A stretch of DNA of 9,389 nucleotides from NCBI GenBank assembly GCA_002508635.1, contig DACO01000096.1, positions 1-9,389 on the forward strand. The letters run 5' to 3'. The stretch comes from Methanolobus sp. UBA118 (GTDB lineage: Archaea > Halobacteriota > Methanosarcinia > Methanosarcinales > Methanosarcinaceae). Of the stretch, positions 6,575 through 9,389 are shown in pieces; within the stretch, counting starts at the first letter, position 1; each line of letters opens with the position of its first letter. The notes under the pieces are model-generated. The model ran no database searches, was not told where the DNA came from, and saw nothing but the letters and a program-made list of their open reading frames with translations. The translations under genes were made by a program, and so were the position numbers.

Positions 6575-6634
6575 TATTTATGAATTATACTAATTTATAG
6601 TAACTCTGCTTAAAAATTTACGCGAAATGATAAA
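6575..6634. promoter_or_regulatory. Divergent promoter region between radical SAM and PAP2 genes
   Basis: A 60-bp AT-rich gap. On the minus strand CTATAAATTA (6600-6591) is a good TATA box, placed for a leaderless radical SAM mRNA starting near 6572. On the plus strand the same element reads TAATTTATAG and could drive a short-leader PAP2 transcript from about 6622. A second AT box, TTAAAAATTTA (6610-6620), is an alternative. Neither start has a clear Shine-Dalgarno site. Confidence 0.45.
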
Positions 6635-7492
6635 ATGACAGCTATTGCCCTGATGACAGTAATGGTCCCGGTTGTAATAATGCTTAATCTGCTAGCATAT
6701 TATTTTCTTGTTCCAAAGAAATACAGAAATCTGTATGATTCTTCTGCCATCTCCGATAAACTCGGCAACTTTTTCTCATACAGTGTTCTACCATATTTCC
6801 TTATAGTCTCCTTTGTTTACCTGCTTGTAAAATCGCAGGGTGTGATTGCAGAATCACTGGATATAACTCCTTACTATAAGCTTGCGGAGTTTATTTTTAC
6901 CATGGAGGGGAACACTGTCAGCTCGTTCCAGACGATAATGAGCCCGGCACTGACATATTTCAGTGCTTTTATCTATCTGTTTGGTTTCTCGTTCCTGCTG
7001 ATATTCACCTTTGTGGTGCTGGTCTGTACCGGCAAGGTTGCTGTACTTCAGGAATATTCCATTGCGGTTGTCCTGGCATACCTGATAGCCTTCCCTTTCT
7101 ATATCCTCACACCTGTGAAAGTGACAGGATATACTCTGCCCACGGTAACTCCGTTGCTGTACGAACTCAATCCGGTTATAAGTGAGGGTTTGCGGAGTGT
7201 GGATCCGTATTTTGACAACTGTTTCCCGAGCCTGCATGCTGCATTATCAATTATTGCCATGATGCTTATCGTATTCAGGACCGACCTTAAACAACTGAAG
7301 GTGGTGGCTGTCATACTGTCGTTACTGATACAGTTCACGATCTTCTATCTCGGGATACACTGGATAATAGATTTCGTAGGCGGTATTCTGCTTGCAGGTC
7401 TCTGTTACTATGTGGCCACAAGGTACAGGGAGCGGATAGTTGGTAAGATGAGTGAACTGCTTGAGCCGATGGAAAAGAAAATGATCAAATGA
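6635..7492 (+). CDS. PAP2-family integral membrane protein (Aur1/inositolphosphotransferase-like)
   Basis: A 285-residue membrane protein with about six or seven hydrophobic segments (roughly 4-24, 51-66, 108-131, 141-160, 203-215, 222-239, 242-260). FPSLHAALS (197-205) is the phosphatase motif, with His201 as likely acid/base. YLGIHWIIDFVGG (238-250) supplies His242, the probable nucleophile, and Asp246. The Ser-Arg of the standard third motif is replaced by Thr235-Ile236, and no clear K-x6-R-P motif is seen (only TPVKVTGY at 159-166). This pattern fits the PAP2_3 branch, which includes Aur1/Ipt1 inositol phosphotransferases, better than soluble acid phosphatases. A role in phospholipid head-group transfer or dephosphorylation at the membrane is likely; the substrate is not known. 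The start overlaps a chance 3-codon ORF. Its stop overlaps a small ORF (ATGA) that leads to the MFS gene. Confidence 0.85.
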   Translation: MTAIALMTVMVPVVIMLNLLAYYFLVPKKYRNLYDSSAISDKLGNFFSYSVLPYFLIVSFVYLLVKSQGVIAESLDITPYYKLAEFIFTMEGNTVSSFQTIMSPALTYFSAFIYLFGFSFLLIFTFVVLVCTGKVAVLQEYSIAVVLAYLIAFPFYILTPVKVTGYTLPTVTPLLYELNPVISEGLRSVDPYFDNCFPSLHAALSIIAMMLIVFRTDLKQLKVVAVILSLLIQFTIFYLGIHWIIDFVGGILLAGLCYYVATRYRERIVGKMSELLEPMEKKMIK

Positions 7493-7560
7493 ACATCCTC
7501 AATGTAGCAGTAATCTCATTAAATATTCTGATAATGATTCCCCAGGGAAGGAAAGCCTGA
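7489..7560 (+). CDS. Possible 23-residue small hydrophobic protein or coupling ORF
   Basis: ATG 7489 overlaps the PAP2 stop as ATGA. The frame encodes MNILNVAVISLNILIMIPQG followed by RKA and stops with TGA at 7558-7560, immediately before the MFS ATG at 7561. The ORF therefore fills the gap exactly. The peptide is a hydrophobic stretch of about 17 residues ending in basic residues, as in a single-span small membrane protein. It has no strong Shine-Dalgarno of its own and would depend on coupling to PAP2. It is in the same frame as the MFS gene, separated only by the TGA. It may be a real small protein, a coupling device, or chance in an AT-rich spacer. Confidence 0.35.
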   Translation: MNILNVAVISLNILIMIPQGRKA

Positions 7561-8787
7561 ATGGAAAACCCGTCCAACAAACCCGGATCCGGATATGATC
7601 CTCAAAAGGAAAAACTGGATCCGCAGTTATATATTTTATCTTTTTCAAAACTGTTCAAGGATCTCGGTACGGGAATGCTTGCCTTCCTGATTCCACTTTA
7701 TATTGTTGATCTGAATACTTCGCTTTTTGCTGACACTCCGGTCGTTGTAAAGGCCGGTATTGTTGCAACCGTGTTTGGTCTGTCCAATGCGCTATCCCAG
7801 CCCTTTATGGGAAGACTGTCCGACAGGCTCGATCGAAGAAAGATATTTATTGTTGCGGGAATGGTCGGATTCACTGTTCTGTCCTTTATATATGCCAGAA
7901 CCACTGAGTTCGAGTATGTGGTTCTATTTCGCTTCATCCAGGGAATTACCGTGGGTGCAACGGTTCCAGCGATAGTTGCAACGGTAACATATCTGTCAAC
8001 AAGTCACACGAGAGGAAGGGCCATAGGTATATATTCTTCCCTGCGTGGTTTCGGTTTCGGAACAGGCTCCATACTGGGTGGTATCATAGTCAATTACTAT
8101 GATTTCAGTTCCGCATTCTATGTATGCGCATTTCTTGGCCTGGTAAGCACCTTTTTGATAATATTCTTTGTAAGGGATGCCCGGGATCCTCCTGTAAAAA
8201 AAAGCAATGTGACCATATCATCTGCAAACGGCATTCAGTTCCAGATACTCGCGCTTGCCATGTTCATGATGATGGTCGGTATCATGATAATCTTTGCCTT
8301 CCTGCCTGAATACAGGGTCAGACTGGATGCAAGTGAGCTATCACTGAGTATAGCAGTTTCGGCTTACGTCATATCAAGGGTACTTTTCCAGACGCCCATG
8401 GGCGTGATCTCTGACAGCATGGGGAGAAAGAGTATGGTGGCCCTAGGTCTTCTTATCAATGTCCCGATAGTTGTGGGTCTTGGATATGTGGATAGTATTG
8501 TTCAGTTGATCATCCTGCGTGCATTCCAGGGTATAGCCATGGCAGCGGTTGAAACGCCTGTTATGGCTCTGGCAGTTGAACTTACCGGTGGTTCTGCTGT
8601 GGGTTCCAGGGTCAGCACAATAACAGCTTCACAGGCAGCCGGCATGGCTCTGGGGCCATTGATCGGAGGAGTGCTTGCGGGATATGTCTCTTTCAGGACT
8701 CCTTTCTACATCTGTGGTATCCTGATATTGCTGTCCTTTGTACTGGTACTTGCTGTGATACAGGAACCTGAATCATCTAGTGATTGA
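7561..8787 (+). CDS. Major facilitator superfamily transporter (efflux type)
   Basis: A 408-residue protein with twelve predicted membrane helices in two halves and a hydrophilic, probably cytoplasmic N-terminus of about 22 residues. The loop 2-3 signature GRLSDRLDRR (84-93) is motif A of the superfamily, and its repeat in the second half is GVISDSMGRK (281-290). GFGFGTGSILGG (163-174) and GMALGPLIGG (361-370) resemble the antiporter-type motif C in helix 5 and its counterpart, and RFIQG (124-128) with RAFQG (320-324) are matching half-repeats. This is typical of drug or metabolite efflux by proton exchange, but the substrate cannot be read from the sequence. The purine-rich GGGAAGGAAAG upstream (7545-7555) is a fair ribosome-binding site. 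It follows PAP2 and the small ORF, and overlaps the REC-PAS gene tail to tail by 11 bp. Confidence 0.9.
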   Translation: MENPSNKPGSGYDPQKEKLDPQLYILSFSKLFKDLGTGMLAFLIPLYIVDLNTSLFADTPVVVKAGIVATVFGLSNALSQPFMGRLSDRLDRRKIFIVAGMVGFTVLSFIYARTTEFEYVVLFRFIQGITVGATVPAIVATVTYLSTSHTRGRAIGIYSSLRGFGFGTGSILGGIIVNYYDFSSAFYVCAFLGLVSTFLIIFFVRDARDPPVKKSNVTISSANGIQFQILALAMFMMMVGIMIIFAFLPEYRVRLDASELSLSIAVSAYVISRVLFQTPMGVISDSMGRKSMVALGLLINVPIVVGLGYVDSIVQLIILRAFQGIAMAAVETPVMALAVELTGGSAVGSRVSTITASQAAGMALGPLIGGVLAGYVSFRTPFYICGILILLSFVLVLAVIQEPESSSD

Positions 8788-9389
8788 CAGCCTGATTGTC
8801 GTTGTAGTTAAAAGAATAGTTCAAAAAAGATTTCTCGACATTCTTTCTGTCGGTTATATCATAGAATACGATAATTGTACCTGTGATTTCATTGTGGCTG
8901 TTTCTGATGGGTGAACCGATAACATCTATTGGTGTACGGATATTTTCCCTGGAAACTAGTACTGTCTTATCATGGAGTCCGTAAAAAGCACCTTCGTTCA
9001 TGACCTTCTGTGTGGGATCTGGTGCTGTTTTCCCGGTTTCCTCACATATGACCCTGAATACTTCTTCTATAGGCTTTCCAAAGGCTTCTTCCTGTTTATA
9101 CCCGGTGAGTGCCTGTGCAAGGGGATTGACAAATTCAATTCTGCCCTGTGCATCGGTGGAAATGATGGCATCCCCTATATTGTTCATCAGGGAATTGATC
9201 CATTTCTGGTTATCCTGTACCTTCTCCCTTTCAAGTTCTCTCTTGTAAAGTGCGATCTCAATATTGGTTCTCAGTTCCCTGGTCTCAAAGGGTTTTAAAA
9301 TATGTCCGAAGGGGCTTGTCAGTTTGGCTCTGGCTATTGTCTTTTCGTCCGAATATGCTGTCAGGTAGATCACGGGAATGTCAGAATCA
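8777..9389 (-). CDS. REC-PAS signalling protein, C-terminal part (cut by window edge)
   Basis: The frame is open to the right edge. The GTG at 9373 lies inside the receiver domain (codons before it read DSDIP) and is not the start. What is visible: the end of a CheY-like receiver with the switch Thr in YLTAYSD and the conserved Lys in HILKPFE (Lys codon 9293-9295); a charged helical linker (ALYKRELEREKVQDN); and a PAS domain (about 9205-8834) from WINSLMNNIGDAII through GRIEFVNPLAQALTG to GTIIVFYDITDRK. The phosphorylated Asp lies outside. After ITDRK only about 21 residues follow, ending in NYNDNQAVNH and TAG, so there is no histidine kinase or DNA-binding output. It probably relays a phosphorylation signal to a sensing PAS module; partner kinase unknown. 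The 3' end overlaps the MFS gene. Confidence 0.88.
   Translation of the reverse strand, partial: DSDIPVIYLTAYSDEKTIARAKLTSPFGHILKPFETRELRTNIEIALYKRELEREKVQDNQKWINSLMNNIGDAIISTDAQGRIEFVNPLAQALTGYKQEEAFGKPIEEVFRVICEETGKTAPDPTQKVMNEGAFYGLHDKTVLVSRENIRTPIDVIGSPIRNSHNEITGTIIVFYDITDRKNVEKSFLNYSFNYNDNQAVNH

Noticed and set aside
6207..6593. 128-codon open frame on the plus strand opposite the radical SAM gene
   Set aside because: It lies antisense to the radical SAM N-terminal half and its Cys motif; composition looks like a frame shadow, not a protein.
6627..6638. Three-codon ORF ATG ATA AAA TGA overlapping the PAP2 start
   Set aside because: Too short to exceed chance in AT-rich DNA, and it may lie outside the transcript if the leader is very short.
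8694..8779. Possible pyrrolysine read-through of the TAG ending the REC-PAS gene
   Set aside because: Reading on gives fewer than 30 codons, antisense to the MFS gene, with no kinase-like sequence before the next stop.
9371..9373. GTG as start of the REC-PAS protein
   Set aside because: It is inside the receiver domain; codons DSDIP precede it in an open frame to the window edge, so the real start lies outside.

Overview
The window looks like chromosomal DNA of a methanogenic archaeon of the Methanosarcinaceae (Methanolobus/Methanococcoides-like). This rests on the euryarchaeal-type ATP-dependent DNA ligase, the pairing of a free-standing ACT-domain protein with a short homoserine dehydrogenase, archaeal TATA-like boxes with few strong Shine-Dalgarno sites, a membrane-tethered winged-helix regulator and a REC-PAS signalling protein. 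The genus is an inference from family resemblance, not from a search.

Layout. 1-691 (minus): two consecutive small secreted proteins with similar signal peptides. The first runs off the left edge. The second carries four copies of the motif RDGSC, and a strong 11-bp hairpin separates the two genes. 692-951: AT-rich divergent promoter region without a gene. 952-1758 (plus): membrane-tethered regulator with an outside beta-sandwich-like domain, one transmembrane helix and a cytoplasmic winged helix. 1823-5052 (plus): probable operon of an ACT-domain protein, homoserine dehydrogenase (overlapping ATGA) and, 30 bp further on, DNA ligase. 5115-5516 (plus): lipoprotein with a cupredoxin fold that has lost most copper ligands. 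5537-6574 (minus): PflX-like radical SAM protein. 6575-6634: short divergent promoter region. 6635-8787 (plus): PAP2-family membrane enzyme, a tightly fitted 23-codon small ORF missed by length cut-offs, and an MFS transporter. 8777-9389 (minus): C-terminal part of a REC-PAS protein that continues past the right edge; its 3' end overlaps the MFS gene tail to tail by 11 bp.

How the genes work together. The ACT protein and homoserine dehydrogenase are likely a regulator/enzyme pair at the branch to threonine and methionine; the ligase downstream is a housekeeping replication/repair gene that may share their transcript. The regulator at 952 faces the RDGSC gene across a shared intergenic region, so it is a candidate controller of the secreted protein(s). 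PAP2, small ORF and MFS appear translationally linked and may form a membrane-related unit. The rest are single genes without obvious partners in view.

Most unusual points: the RDGSC-repeat secreted protein, the cupredoxin lipoprotein lacking Cys and Met ligands, and the small ORF exactly filling the gap between the PAP2 and MFS genes. I saw no CRISPR array, insertion sequence, tRNA or rRNA.
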